Source: Symbiodinium natans (Eukaryota > Sar > Dinophyceae > Suessiales > Symbiodiniaceae). From it: 64,000 bases of DNA. The DNA is taken from NCBI GenBank assembly GCA_905221605.1, contig CAJNDS010002324.1, forward strand, positions 184,501-248,500, in the 5' to 3' direction. Under the pieces are notes generated by a model. That model had not been told where the DNA came from, did not search any database, and was given only the letters and a program-made list of their open reading frames with translations. The stretch's first letter is position 1, and every line of letters starts with the position of its first letter. This document shows positions 12,416-22,989 of this stretch, one piece after another. Position numbers and translations under genes: made by a program.

Positions 12416-12510
12416 GCAAGGCTCGGCCCCGGGCTTCGCAATCCAAGGCGCCTGCTGGTCACAAGCCTGCCTCGGTGTGGAAGATTGGGGTGCTTTTAGG
12501 CCTGCATGTT

Positions 12511-13923
12511 TTAGGGATCGTCGGCTGTTTTCTGGGCATGAAGCAGTAGACATTGCAAACTCTGCAGACGTTTTGGGTCGCAGGAAAACATGCCTTGGCA
12601 AGAGCTGAGATCGAGCCCCGACACGTTGTTTCGGCATCCTCGCGCCAGAATTCTCACAACAGAAGCTAGCCAGAGCACCCAAGCCGGTGGGCCAATTGCA
12701 ACCGCCACGCTACAGTACAACAGCATATTGTGTTTTTTGCGCATGTTTTTTCTCGAATAAAGTGTACTGTCCTGAACACATTGTACGATATACTTGCATG
12801 AGACATCGGCCATGTCTTTGATTGCCGTAGGCTCACCTGAAAAATTGGTTAACAAAGATTTCGCCTCATGCGGCTCAAAGAGTTCGCCCGGCGCACGTTC
12901 TGCACCAGGAAACAACGTGACATTGTCACGCATGCCCCTTGCCGGAGCTTGTGTGCATGGGGGGCTGCAAGGGCTCAGCATCGAGCCATGGGGTCTTACC
13001 AAGTGAGATGCTCAAGGCGTGGAGGCTCTGAGGCTGTTGGGGTGTTTGGACTAAGCCCTTGCAGGTGCTCAAGCAGCACCGGTGGAGACCCTGGAGAGCT
13101 TGGCCCTGGATTTCCGGGTGCTCCGCCCCCCATTCTTCTTCAAACCCTTAGCTTTGCCCTTCTTGGCTGGAGGCAAGTTCGACTCAAGGTCGACAGGATT
13201 CGAGCTTTCCTCGCTGCTCCATGCAGGAACAGGACGGTCCTCCGCGATGGTCAGTGGCAACTTCAGAGACGCAGACCTCAGGAGGACTTTCTTTCTCACT
13301 GCCGCACGCCACACCATCAACCATCACAGCAGTCTCCGAACGGGATAAGAAACCTCGCCTCTCCCAACATCCCCAACCTGCGAGATCACACAGCATCACA
13401 GCACCCCCGGCCTCATCCGAAGGTCCTGGCGAACAAGGCGCACCTTGCCATGCTTCCTCCTCCAAGAAGGGACAATGAGGACACAACGTCAAGAAGTGCC
13501 AGCTGTCTGCAACGGCATGTACACGTCTACACAGATGTATTTCTCAGGTTGCGAAGGGAGGTGCCACGCGACAGCAAGACAAAACGATTCTGGGAGGTCG
13601 GGGGATGCTCTTCGGGCCCACGTACGCGCCTTTGTGTCGACGGCTTCGGCGCTGTCAATCACCAAAATCCCAACGTCCAACATGTCCGTGGAGATGGCCG
13701 GAGGCTCCTCTACCTTAAGTGCACGTTGTGGTTGGACCACTCTGAACATATGACTCATATGACGCCTTCCAACATTCACCTTGTTGTTCTGGTTGGCCCA
13801 GGCACGGATTCTGAGCCCATGAGGTTCGGCTCCGGGGCTCCGGGAAGCTCCTCTCATGGACCCGGCTGCCGTCTTATATAAAGACTCGAAGGTGTATGAC
13901 TCAGGGGCCGTTCCAAGGTGCAA
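12511..13923 (-). CDS. Spliced gene, unrecognised product (three probable exons)
   Basis: Exon A (13500 up to about 13870-13923) encodes a dense, non-repetitive sequence (RIRAWANQNNKVNVGRRHMS, PPAISTDMLDVGILVIDSAE). A GC donor at 13499-13498 and an AG acceptor at 13300-13299 join it in frame to exon B (to 13069). Exon B is acidic then lysine-rich (EDRPVPAWSSEESS, PPAKKGKAKGLKKN), which could be a nuclear-localisation region. A third block (12511 to about 12950; ELFEPHEAKSLLTNFS, IKDMADVSCKYIVQCVQ, a hydrophobic stretch near PPAWVLWLASVV) may join through a GC donor just before exon B's stop. I recognise no domain. The 337-codon plus-strand open frame here is antisense. The ATG near 13863 (MRGASRSPG) is a possible start. 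Confidence 0.5.
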
Positions 13924-14005
13924 AGCTTTGGGCGCTTCTTGAGACGGGAACGTCTATCCCCAACATGGAATGGGCATCCTGGTCCGGATTTTACTATACT
14001 ACACT

Positions 14006-14356
14006 TCAATTACTCTTCGGAGATACTTGCACTTTTGTGCACGGCCTTTCTCGCTTGCCGTCGCTCGCCTTGTCAGTGAACATCGGGGGGCGTGAAAGAA
14101 ACTCATGCGGCCATGTCGTGTCGCACGCTTTCGGGCGCGTGCGCTGGCACTCTGGGCGTCTGAGGGCTTTGATCATGATCAGGAACTGGTAGACGCAATC
14201 AGCTTTTCTAATGTCTGCCCCTACTACACTAGAAATAGGTTGCCCTTCCTCCTTCGGCACTCTGCAGGAGCATCTAGGGTTGGGCACTACAGGGAAACGC
14301 GACTGCTGTTCGAGTCGGTTTCTCACTCCGGACGTAGCCGAAGGAAGCAATCGCAT
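14006..14356 (-). CDS. Possible exon, unrecognised
   Basis: The open minus-strand frame from an ATG at 14356 has ordinary composition (PKEEGQPISSVVGADIRKAD, YQFLIMIKALRRPE). However, a plus-strand frame over the same bases (EGFDHDQELVDAISFSNV) looks equally coding. I cannot decide between the strands. The minus strand is preferred only because the neighbours on both sides are on it. Confidence 0.25.
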   Translation of the reverse strand: MRLLPSATSGVRNRLEQQSRFPVVPNPRCSCRVPKEEGQPISSVVGADIRKADCVYQFLIMIKALRRPECQRTRPKACDTTWPHEFLSRPPMFTDKASDGKRERPCTKVQVSPKSN

Positions 14357-14647
14357 GGGGCGATCTCATGAGCTGCACCGCTGGCATCTCTGTACTTCTG
14401 TGCTCGGGACGCTGCTCAGCTGGCAAGCCTATGCAACACTGCTTCTGCTAGCTCATGGTGCGGGCATGGATGCTGTGGTCAGCGCATGCTGGTAACTGGA
14501 CACGGAAATCGCAGGGGGACTGCGAGTCCTCGTACTTAGACCGTCAGTCATTGCCGGGAATTTCGGTGGGATCTCTGCGTGTCCACGCATGAGGGCGCGA
14601 CAACCTTTGGCGATGTTCTCTACACTCAAACTCAACTTTACCATGTG

Positions 14648-14712
14648 TATAGATAAATAGATAGATAGATTAATGGATTAGATAGATGGATAGGTAGATG
14701 GATAATAGATAT
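14648..14712. repeat. GATA-type microsatellite
   Basis: Imperfect GATA/GATG tetranucleotide run, adjacent to the 3' end of the minus-strand gene at 14713. Confidence 0.85.
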
Positions 14713-15540
14713 TCATATACATCTCACAATATCTCTGTCATCTCTATAAAGTCGTACCAGACCTTGGTGAGTACAACGCATCGGTTTGAACAAACGTGGT
14801 TTGGCACTGGTGGGAAGACCCCGTCGGGTCCCACGGTCTGCCTCCGCTGCTAGCATCTTCAATAAAGCCCTAAAAGCTCCCCTGCTCCGAGCGCTCCCTG
14901 GTCTCCTCATGCAAATTCTCGGAAGGGGCGTCTTTGCCCCGAGCGTGCTGCGGTGCCGGGGCGTCCTTGCGTAGAAAGCGACTCCGACGTCCGAACATAC
15001 CCATGTGCAAGGTCGTACATACATTGCAAGATGAACCACAAGCCTTGTGACAAGACAACCGTTTGTTTTTGCACGGCCTGGCTCTGCTCCTCCTGGAAAC
15101 ATGATGGAGAACCCTAAGCTAACCAAGGAAAGTAACGCAGTGGAGAACTCTAAGGTCCTCTTCGATTGCATCGATGCGGACGCCCACGGTGTCGGCTCTG
15201 GGTGCTTCTTCACTGGCCGGGATGTCATCGGGCGCAAGCTTGAACTCCAGGTCACAAACTCGCACAGCATAGCCTGGAAACTTGTCAAAACTCCACAGGC
15301 CACGAAAAAAGTGCGCCTCAAGCTGACGCACCGGTATATATGTGCATCCCGCCTGCAAAAAGCCACGTGCTCAGGAGGAGGCTCAAGAACTGCACAAGCA
15401 GTTGATCAGCCGTCTGGGCTGAGTAGAGAAGCGAGTAGGCGGTGATGCACCCGCAGAAAAATGCCTCCGAGCGTTGCTCCTCCTCAACAGCGGCTGCGGC
15501 ACTTGCCAGAAGAAGCTTCGCTTGCCATGGTTCCAAGCTA
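14713..15540 (-). CDS. Spliced gene, unrecognised product (three exons visible)
   Basis: Exons are 15465 to about 15540, 15124-15352 and 14713-15092. Intron 1 is GC-AG (donor 15464-15463, acceptor 15354-15353). It joins ASAAAAVEEEQRSE to AGCTYIPVRQLEAHFFRG in frame. Intron 2 has a GT donor (15123-15122) and an AG acceptor (15094-15093), again phase-matched, but is only about 31 nt long, so this junction is less certain. The middle exon is the most protein-like (FDKFPGYAVRVCDLEFKLAP, VGVRIDAIEEDLRVL). The C-terminal part is arginine-rich (RPGSARSRGAFRALL) and runs to a stop at 14713. The first exon visible here is probably not the start, because no ATG lies in frame. No domain is recognised. 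Confidence 0.5.
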
Positions 15541-15633
15541 CAACACGAAGACTCAAGTCAAAAAAGTCCCTGTCAAACGCCGAAGCAGACCCTTTACTTT
15601 GAACATCCACGTCCTATGAGGGCGCTGTAAGGA

Positions 15634-16603
15634 TCATCTAGGATATGGGCACTGTAGAGATGCTCTGTAGGATGTGGTTTTGGGATACGACCCGAGCTGA
15701 GTCCAAGCCACCTCGATGAAGTCCAAGAGGTCCTTCCGCATGAGGCCTGTGCGCAAGGAGTCTTTGATCGCCTGTGCGTCATGTGCGTGTGAAGCAGGGA
15801 GACTCAGGGATGGAGAGCTTGGCTCGACACGTCTTGAAAGTGTTGTATACCTGACTACGACCTCTAGATCTGTGTGACTGACTCGGTGCTTTCTCAAGAT
15901 TGTGGAAGACAACTCAACGGTTCTCCGGGAAGCAGGCTCCATTCCTGCAGGCCTCGCGGAGACGCCAAGGAGGGAGGGCAGACAGCTGCTTCAGCACACT
16001 GCGAGCCACCAGGAAGCTGATCACCGCAGCGAAGAGGTGGTGCTTCGTGACCAGCAAGGTGACGATGGTGTTGATGTCAAGCCCAACATCCAGCACCAGC
16101 AAGGCCAAGCCCTGCCACAGCCCGGCCCGCCAAGGCCACGAGAAACCGACCACCGGCCTGAGACTCTTGTGCACCGTGCAGAAATCTTGGGGGCGAGTGC
16201 TCTGAAGCAACTCTTTTACGGCCCAGCGCTTCACGTCCTCAGCAACTCTGCGCTTTCGAATCCGCGCTCGCAAGCTGGGCGCGCAGGAGCTCAGGACTGC
16301 GCAGAGCAGACAGAGCAAGTAGAAGCCCAGAAGGCCCAAATACGAGTGCCGAGCCAGATCAAAAAGACCAATTGCTGAAACACCGTCAGGGGCCCACTGG
16401 AAAAGCCAGTGCTGATGCAGCCGGTTGCCATCCCACGCATTGAACTTGCTCCGCGACCAGTCCACAAGGGCAGGATTCAGCAGCATGGAATCGGAGGCGC
16501 CCACCGTGGAATGTATGGAAAACAAGTACGCGTCGCCAAATGCCGAGAAGTATACTCCGCCACAAAGACACGTCAAGATCAGAGTGCGCAGGAAGCCGGC
16601 CAC
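15634..16603 (-). CDS. Multi-span membrane protein, unrecognised
   Basis: Exons are 15953-16603 and 15634-15771. The intron is GC-AG (donor 15952-15951, acceptor 15773-15772) and phase-matched, joining PPWRLRE to AIKDSLRTGLMRK. Hydrophobic segments lie around LRTLILTCLCGGVYFSAFG, LGLLGFYLLCLLCAVLSS and LWQGLALLVLDVGLDIN followed by LFAAVISFLVARSVL, with a basic cytosolic-type loop (SLRARIRKRRVAEDVKRW). The 3' exon is soluble (RKDLLDFIEVAWTQLGSYP) and ends at a TGA at 15634. The first visible exon starts at an acceptor ('tgtccag', 16604), so the true start lies further upstream, perhaps near 17211. The order of charged loops and hydrophobic spans is reminiscent of the duplicated membrane proteins at 98-1090 and 17477-18509, but I see no direct identity. 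Confidence 0.65.
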
Positions 16604-16719
16604 CTGGACAGTGGCTTCGGGAAACCGCAATTTCTAGTCGCTCACTGGTCTTGGAAATGTGGGTGCCAGTGTGGTCTCAAACCGTGCTAAGCCGACAAAG
16701 CTTAGAGGGCTGCAGGTGT

Positions 16720-17000
16720 TAGGGTTGAGGGCTTCATGCTTCAGGTTTAGGGCTTATGTAAGCTTCACGACAAGGGATAGGGCTTAAGGGTTCAAGTGCT
16801 TGCAGGACTGAGGGGTTTAGGGTTTGAAGTTCGGGGTTGGCTTCATCGCGACGTGGTGGCTGGTTGATGCCCTGGCGGTGATTACTTACACCCTCAAATA
16901 GAAACCCAAAGCCTACATTCGAAACCATAAAACCTGAAATCTACACCACAACAAACCCAAACCCAAAACACCAAAACACGAACCCTAACCCCAAACATCC
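16720..17000. other. Degenerate telomere-like heptamers
   Basis: Scattered TTTAGGG and CCCTAAA relatives (for example 16741-16751, 16815-16825, 16976-17030). No gene is supported. Confidence 0.6.
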
Positions 17001-17211
17001 CCAAACGACGAGCCCTAAGCCCCAAACCCCGTTTGAAAAAAACGAACTTGCTGCGCGTGGCGTCTGCCTCATTGACCCTCACTTGCTGTTGATCCTGATA
17101 AGCAACTCGGCCAGTTGCCCCCCGGAAATCCCAGAAATTCCTCCCAGAAAAAAGTTTCGCCAGGCCTTGTCTTTCATGGCCCGGCCCAGCCCTCCAAAGT
17201 GGCGCTTTCAC
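16930..17211 (-). CDS. Possible upstream exon, unrecognised
   Basis: The minus-strand frame contains an ordinary-looking stretch (GLAKLFSGRNFWDFRG, QDQQQVRVNEADATRS) upstream of the membrane-protein gene at 15634-16603. The downstream part of the frame runs into heptamer repeats, so any exon would end near 17030. The splice connection is unproven. Confidence 0.25.
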
Positions 17212-17476
17212 TGACCCGCCTACAAGGAGGAGGAAAAGAAGCCTCCATAAAGGCCCATTTCCGCCATCAAAAACCCTGCTAGAATCGACATGAATGACGG
17301 TACCGGAATGCCTTACGCGAGCCTCTTCAGTGATCCACTATGAACGGCCTACATGGGCGTTTCGAAGGGGACCCGATTGCCCGAAACCTTTGTAAGAGCA
17401 TGTCGCCGAGGTGGCTATAAACTGAATCTTCGGAAGTGAAGTCGTGTGTCTCTTCTTCGTAACACGTTCCCCTTGT

Positions 17477-18509
17477 TCAGAAGTTCTCATACGTGACAAA
17501 ACCACAGGAGCTGAGCGAGCAAAGTTGGGCCTGTGAGGCTGTGTCGTTGGTCATGATGGCCTTCGCGGGGGCTTGGAGCAGACTCCCGACTCCGTAGTGC
17601 CTGGCTGCCGGGCCGACGTAGCAGAGGAGGACCACCGGCAGCCACCAGATCCAGCGAACCAGCAAGTTCGCGAACCCCAGCCACAAAATCGCAACTAAGA
17701 CTTCGAGCCACCTCCACAGCCTGAGGAGCCACGCGTTCTTCGCAAAGGCTAGGCTCACCAGCTGCTTGGCACCCTGCTCGAAGGGGTCCTGCGCAGCCTC
17801 CTCCGCTGGCGCACCCAGCCGTGCACTTTGTCGCTTCTGCATCCACTTGGCTGCAAGAATCTCCAGACGAATGGCTACAACTGCCGCGCTGACAGCGGAG
17901 ACCGATGCAACCCATGTGAGCCAGTCGGACAGGGTGTTGGCAATCACATCCTCGAACGTGATGCGGGATTGCAAGAACTCCTTCATGCCAAGATGAATGG
18001 CTCTCCCTTTTTCACAGGCAGTTCTCATGCCGGACAGACCAAACCCCACGATGAAAAGCGCGACCCCCAAAACCCACGGCCAGACCGGCGCCTGCGAGAG
18101 CGAAATGTCCACCTACAACGAGTGAGTGCAGTTTCGAGCACGGAATGCGCACGGGACGCCGGAGAAAGTACCGTCGCGAAGCCAAATGCCACGCTTCGAG
18201 ACGTGCGGCGTGCTCACGGGACTTTCAGAAATGATGCCCGGCCAAGAATGTGCTAGTTATGCACTTCACGAGGAGCATGCAAGCAAAGAGCTCCGTGTCG
18301 AGCACGCAGATCCCCTTGTAAGGACACACGAAGCGAACCCATCCAACACCCCCAACAAGCAGGAGCGTACGTCCCATGTTTTCGCAACACGGAGCCACCC
18401 AAGCCTCAAAACGGTGCAATCTTGGGCGTTTATACGTAACCAGCCACCCTGGAATCCCGTAGTCAAAGCCCGCCTGTGGGTGAAAGCTGCGCGCCCGGGC
18501 GTTGAACAA
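17477..18509 (-). CDS. Multi-span membrane protein, duplicate copy B (unrecognised family)
   Basis: The near-identical partner of 98-1090. The main exon has its stop at 17477 and reads to about 18095. It carries the same spans (VALFIVGFGLSGMRTACEKG, WLTWVASVSAVSAAVVAI, LVRWIWWLPVVLLCYVG). The upstream exon is at about 18225-18475 (FDYGIPGWLVTYKRPRLHR, RTLLLVGGVGWVRFV), preceded by an acceptor 'cacccacag'. The C tract near 18065 has one more C than in copy A. This shifts the frame just before the first span: copy B reads QAPVWPWVLG where copy A reads AGAGLAVGFG. The C-terminus also differs (TYENF in place of RHV) because of a 4-base indel. One of the two copies is therefore probably frameshifted or differently spliced. 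Confidence 0.55.
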
Positions 18510-18604
18510 CTATCTCAACCTAACCCTCTTTACTCTTCACGTTAGAACCCCTTAGCAACCTTAGCGTTGCCAGGTTACTTGGGGAAAAACATTGAGAGAA
18601 CGAT

Positions 18605-20949
18605 CTATGATGTCATGAAGCCAGTCTCTTGTTGCCCGTCCTTGGCTTCGGGATCCTTCAGCCGGTCCACGAGTGCGCCAAAGATGTCAGCCCAACTGGG
18701 GCGCCCGCCACAGCCGTCAAGCCAGAATTGCACATCCGTCTTCGACAAATCCTCCGGCTTTGAGCACTGCAAGTCCACCGCAGCCTCCTTCCAGGCTTGG
18801 ACTTCGGTCAGGTTGAGATTGCAAACTGTGTCGACCAGGAAGCGGCAGTCCACTTCAACTGTCAAGCCGTCTGTGTCAGCAGCACTTGCTTCGAGCCATT
18901 GCGCCATGAGGAGTTGGATGATCTGAACGTGGCGACCTCTGGCTGCGGAGTCCAAAGCAGAGGCGGCGTGACCTCTGGCTGCTATCTGCAAAGGAGTCTG
19001 GCCCCAGACGTCAGCAAGCTTGAGGCAATCAGGACATTGCTGGGCAAGGAAACGAACGATCTCGATGTTGTCACGATAGGCTGCTATGTGCAAAGGAGTC
19101 TCGCCCCAGGTGTCAGCAACCTTGAGGCAATCAGGACATTGCTGGGCAAGGAAACGAACGATCTCGGTGTAGCCATGTCTGGCTGCCATCAGCACAGGAG
19201 TCTCGCCCAAGACGTCAGCAAGCTTGAGGCCATCTGGCCATTGCTGGGCAAGGAAAATAACGATCTCGATGTTGCCACGACTGGCTGCTATGTGCAAAGG
19301 AGTCAGGCCGGAATCGTCCGCAAGCTTGAGGCCATCAGGCCATTGCTGGGCAAGGAAACGAACGATCTCGGTGTAGCCATCGGCTGCTACGTGCAAAGGA
19401 GTCTGGCCGCCATCGTCCGCAAGCTTGAGGCCGTCGGGCCATTGCTGGGCAAGGAAACGAACGATCTCGATGCTGTCACGACGGGCTGCTATGTGCAAAG
19501 GAGTCAAGCCCGAGTCGTCAGCAAGCTTGAGGCCATCAGGCCATTGCTGGGCAAGGAAACGAACGATCTCGATGTTGTCACGACTGGCTGCTATGTGCAA
19601 AGGAGTCCGGCCGTGGCCGTTAGCAAGCTTGAGGCCATCAGGCCATTGCTGGGCAAGGAAAAGAACGATCTCGGTGTTGCCACGACTGGCTGCTATGTGC
19701 AAAGGGGTCCGGCCGTCATCGTCCGCAAGCTTGAGGCCATCAGGCCATTGCTGGGCAAGGAAACGAACTATCTCGGCGTTGCCACGACTGGCTGCTATGT
19801 GCAAAGGAGTCTGGCCGCCATCGTCCGCAAGCTTGAGGCCGTCGGGCCATTGCTGGGCAAGGAAACGAACTATCTCGATGTTGTCACCACTGGCTGCTGC
19901 GTGGAAAGGAGTCCTGCCGTAGCCGTCAGCAAGCTTGAGGCAATCAGGACATTGCTGGGCAAGGAAAAGAACGATCTCGGTGTTGCCACGACTGGCTGCT
20001 ATGTGCAAAGGAGTCCAGCCGTAGCCGTCAGCAAGCTTGAGGCAATCAGGACATTGCTGGGCAAGGAAAAGAACGATCTCGGTGTTGTTACTTTCGGCTG
20101 CTTCGTGCAAAGGAGTCCGGCCGTAATAGCCGTCAGCAAGCTTGAGTCCGTCGGGCCATTGCTGGGCAAGGAAACGAACTATCTCGATGTTGTCACCACT
20201 GGCTGCTGCGTGGAAAGGAGTCCTGCCGTAGCCGTCAGCAAGCTTGAGGCAATCAGGACATTGCTGGGCAAGGAAAAGAACGATCTCGGTGTAGCCACGA
20301 CTGGCTGCTATGTGCAAAGGAGTCCAGCCGTAGCCGTCAGCAAGCTTGAGGCAATCAGGACATTGCTGGGCAAGGAAAAGAACGATCTCGGTGTTGTTAC
20401 TTTCGGCTGCTTTGTGCAAAGGAGTCCGGCCGTAATAGCCGTCAGCAAGCTTGAGTCCGTCGGGCCACTGGTCTAACAGAAGCTTCACGAGCTCGATGCT
20501 GCCGTTGCGGCAAGCGAGGTGCAACGGCACATGGTCCCAACCGTCCGTGGCTTGCACACCCTCTGGCCAGGCAGTGAGTAGTAACCGCACGACAGCGACA
20601 TCTCCCTGCAAGCTGGCTTCATGCAGCAGAGTGGACTTCTCCCCATACTCATCGAAGAACACCATGTCGTTGGCGCCAGTGAAGCTGCCACTGGCCAGAA
20701 GCCTGCCCGGGCGAATTTAAAGAGTTTCGGGCTTTTGGGGCCTGGGCTGATCAACAACAAGCCATAAGCCAGAACGTCTATTCGGTCTATCGCACATCGA
20801 AAACCCACCGCCACCACTATGCCAAGACCAAAAGCCCGTAGCCTCTGAACTGCATCTGCATCGCCGGCGCTCACGGCTGCAAAGAGCTCGTCCTTGGGCC
20901 CGGCTGACGCGGCCAAGCTGCAGAGCCATAGCACAGGCCAGCGATACAT
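18605..20949 (-). CDS. Ankyrin-repeat protein with signal peptide, duplicate copy B (expanded)
   Basis: Exons are 20843-20949 and 18605-20702, with the same GC-AG intron as copy A. The predicted protein is about 734 residues. It has the same leader (MYRWPVLWLCSLAASAGP), a first partial repeat (KDELFAAVSAGDAD) and 17 ankyrin repeats against 11 in copy A. It shares the unrecognised C-terminal domain (DLSKTDVQFWLDGCGGRPSW). The repeats carry a family-wide signature (TEIVLFLAQQCPDCLKLADG or NIEIVRFLAQQWPDGLKLAD), so repeat exchange is likely. The last repeat has an insertion (ARGHAASALDSAARGRHV). A codon that is TGG in copy A is TAG here, so this protein stops ten residues earlier (..GFMTS). The 559-codon plus-strand frame is antisense shadow. 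Confidence 0.88.
19862..20460. repeat. 300-bp internal tandem duplication in the ankyrin array
   Basis: Two adjacent nearly identical 300-bp units, each coding three ankyrin repeats in the order TPLH.AAESNN, TPLHIAASRG., TPFHAAASGDN. The first unit begins at about 20160 and the second at about 19860. The phase is kept, so the protein simply gained three repeats. Confidence 0.8.
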
Positions 20950-20989
20950 CTTTCCGGTACACTCTACTACCCTACGGACTCTAGACAAT

Positions 20990-22180
20990 TTACATAATGA
21001 TTACAACGTCTGAATGTCGCAGTTCGCAGCAAAAGGCCGGTGTGCCTCGAGCAGAAGGGCTTTGACACGAGGCGGGTGCCATTCCGAAGGTCTTACAGGT
21101 CCCATGGGGCCTGGGATTTGGGGGGGCCTTGCGGCGGCAAGGTGCTCCCGTACAATACCCCGAAGACGAGGTCGGAGCCGAACATTTCGTGCTGCGAGCG
21201 CTCCGCGTCTCGGCCTCGCGCTGATCCAAGCGAAGCGTATTCAGCCCAGGGCCAGTCGAGGTGTTTCGGATTTTCAGGTGATGGCCGCAAGCTAAGTTCC
21301 TTCAGGTTGGCGGCCGGAGTTCATGCTCTGGTTTGTTTAGATTTGGATGATTTGGAAGTCTTTGGGGCGTGGAAGCCTGCCCCAAAAGCCCGACGCCGCA
21401 CTACGCCGCAATCACGCACAGCCCCGATGCGACATTTTCAGGAAAGCTCGGGACTTCAGTACGGCGCGCAGGGGGAGTCCCTTTCGAGCCTTGCTCCCCC
21501 CAAACTCCGAAAGCCCTCTAAAATTGAATGAACCCAAAATTGCCGAACCCTGTAGGCATTGCACATTTTCACAGTCGCAGGAAACATGCCTCGACAAGTG
21601 CTGAGTTCGAGCCCCCGACACTTTTTGTGGCAGCCCTAAACCCTAAACCCCTAAGCCCCAAACCATGACCCCTAAACACCTAAACACCTGAACCCTAAAC
21701 CCCTAAAGCCTGAAACCTACTTAAAGCTCCTGAGGAGTCCGGAGGGAAACTGCCCGCATCTCGCCTTGAGCAGCAGGCGGACCACCTCCTGGTGGGCCTG
21801 AATGGATGTGAGAGATTCGGGGGAGGGCTCAGGCTTTAGGGAACGGGGTTGGAGGGGTTCCAGTGTTTAGCGTGGTTCAGAGTGCTTAGGGATTGGGGTT
21901 TGAAGTGTCGTAAAAGTGCACCATTTTGCTGGAGAAACAATCACTACACCATGAACCCCAAACCCTAAACCCAAAACGGCCCCCCCCCCCCCCCCCAACC
22001 CGCCAAGCCTAAAGACCAACATCCTGAGCCGGAAGCATGGCAACCCTGAATGAAGGCTTTTAGAGTTTCTGTCAGGCCCTAAACCCCCCCCCCCCCTAGA
22101 GCCCCAAAAGCCAAGGAAAACCCGAGCTGCCAACGCCCAGGCCTTCCATTCACGAGGTTTCCTCGGAGCTGGAGGGAAGG
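20990..22180. other. Gene-free DNA of duplication copy B
   Basis: The counterpart of 2960-4290. It holds scattered CCCTAAA heptamers (21634-21720, 21960-21975), C tracts (21980-21996, 22087-22096) and short open frames that are not conserved in length between the two copies. No gene is supported. Confidence 0.6.
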
Positions 22181-22334
22181 GTTTGGGGTTTGGGGTTTAG
22201 GGTTTGGGGTTTGGGGTTTGGGGTTTGGGGTTTGGGGTTTGGGGTTTGGGGTTTGGGGTTTGGGGTTTGGGGTTTGGGGTTTGGGGTTTGGGGTTTGGGG
22301 TTTGGGGCTTGGGGCTTGGGGCTTGGGGCTTAGG
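22181..22334 (+). repeat. TTTGGGG array (about 17 units)
   Basis: A head-to-tail heptamer run in which the fourth base is G rather than A (TTTGGGG). It changes at its end to CTTGGGG and then TTAGGGT. The equivalent place in copy A (4260-4330) has only a few such units. Confidence 0.9.
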
Positions 22335-22989
22335 GTCTAGGGTTGAGGGAGTAATTCGGGTTTAGGGCTTAGGAAATAAGGTGTAGGGTTGACATCGGTT
22401 GGCAAGCTGATGTGTGCTATCCCCTTCGCAACCTTGGCCACATGAACCCACAATTGGGACAGCCCTAAGCCCGATTACTATGAGAACTTCTAAAGGTTCA
22501 GGTAGTCCTAAGTTCGCTGCCCGATGCCCCCAAGCCCTGGGGAGTGAAAACAAGATTGGTAACTCACCTTCTGTCCTAACAAAGGCCTCGCTGAAAGGCG
22601 TCCACCTGAATCGCCCTAACAAACCCTGCAGTCACATCACCCCCAAACCGCAACCAACAAAAACTCGAAACCTGCCTCCCCCGAAGACCGACATCACGTA
22701 CAGACGGACCCAAATTACATGGTAAGCCTACAGACGTGAGCAAATGCAGCATGTTCGGGACTTCGGTGTGGAGAGACGGCTACCCCTGCAAGAAACGCCA
22801 AGCTGATGTCCCAAAGCTTGCAGTGAGAGCCCCCAAAAGGGTTGAAGGTCGGGTGTTGAACGGCTTCGGGCCCAAGGGTTGCTGAGGCCTTTCTCTGGGC
22901 CGATGGCTTCAAACCCCGAAGCCCCCACCTGGCCCTAAACCCCGACTGCCTGTGTCCAGTGCAGGCGCAAGCTGAGCGCCGACGCTGCG

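Larger units (their letters stand above)
4715..12420. repeat. Mosaic of telomere-like heptamers and diverged repeat blocks
   Basis: This stretch is gene-free as far as I can see. It is made of TTTAGGG and CCCTAAA variants in both phases, poly-C tracts and recurring diverged blocks. Visible pairs are: 5960-6200 with 4370-4600 and 22385-22620; 6655-6760 with 7640-7760; 6900-7330 with 11110-11500; 8520-8930 with 11820-12120; 9600-9715 with 23810-23930; and 10140-10250 with 24180-24290. Long dispersed irregular TTTAGGG/TTTATAGGG runs fill 7970-8340. Open frames here are rich in P, L, K and N because they translate the heptamer. The arrangement resembles subtelomeric DNA, but it lies between gene blocks. 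Confidence 0.7.

Noticed and set aside
12868-13881. 337-codon plus-strand open frame
   Set aside because: Arginine/proline/serine-rich and formless, while the minus strand over the same bases has protein-like exons joined by a phase-matched GC-AG intron.
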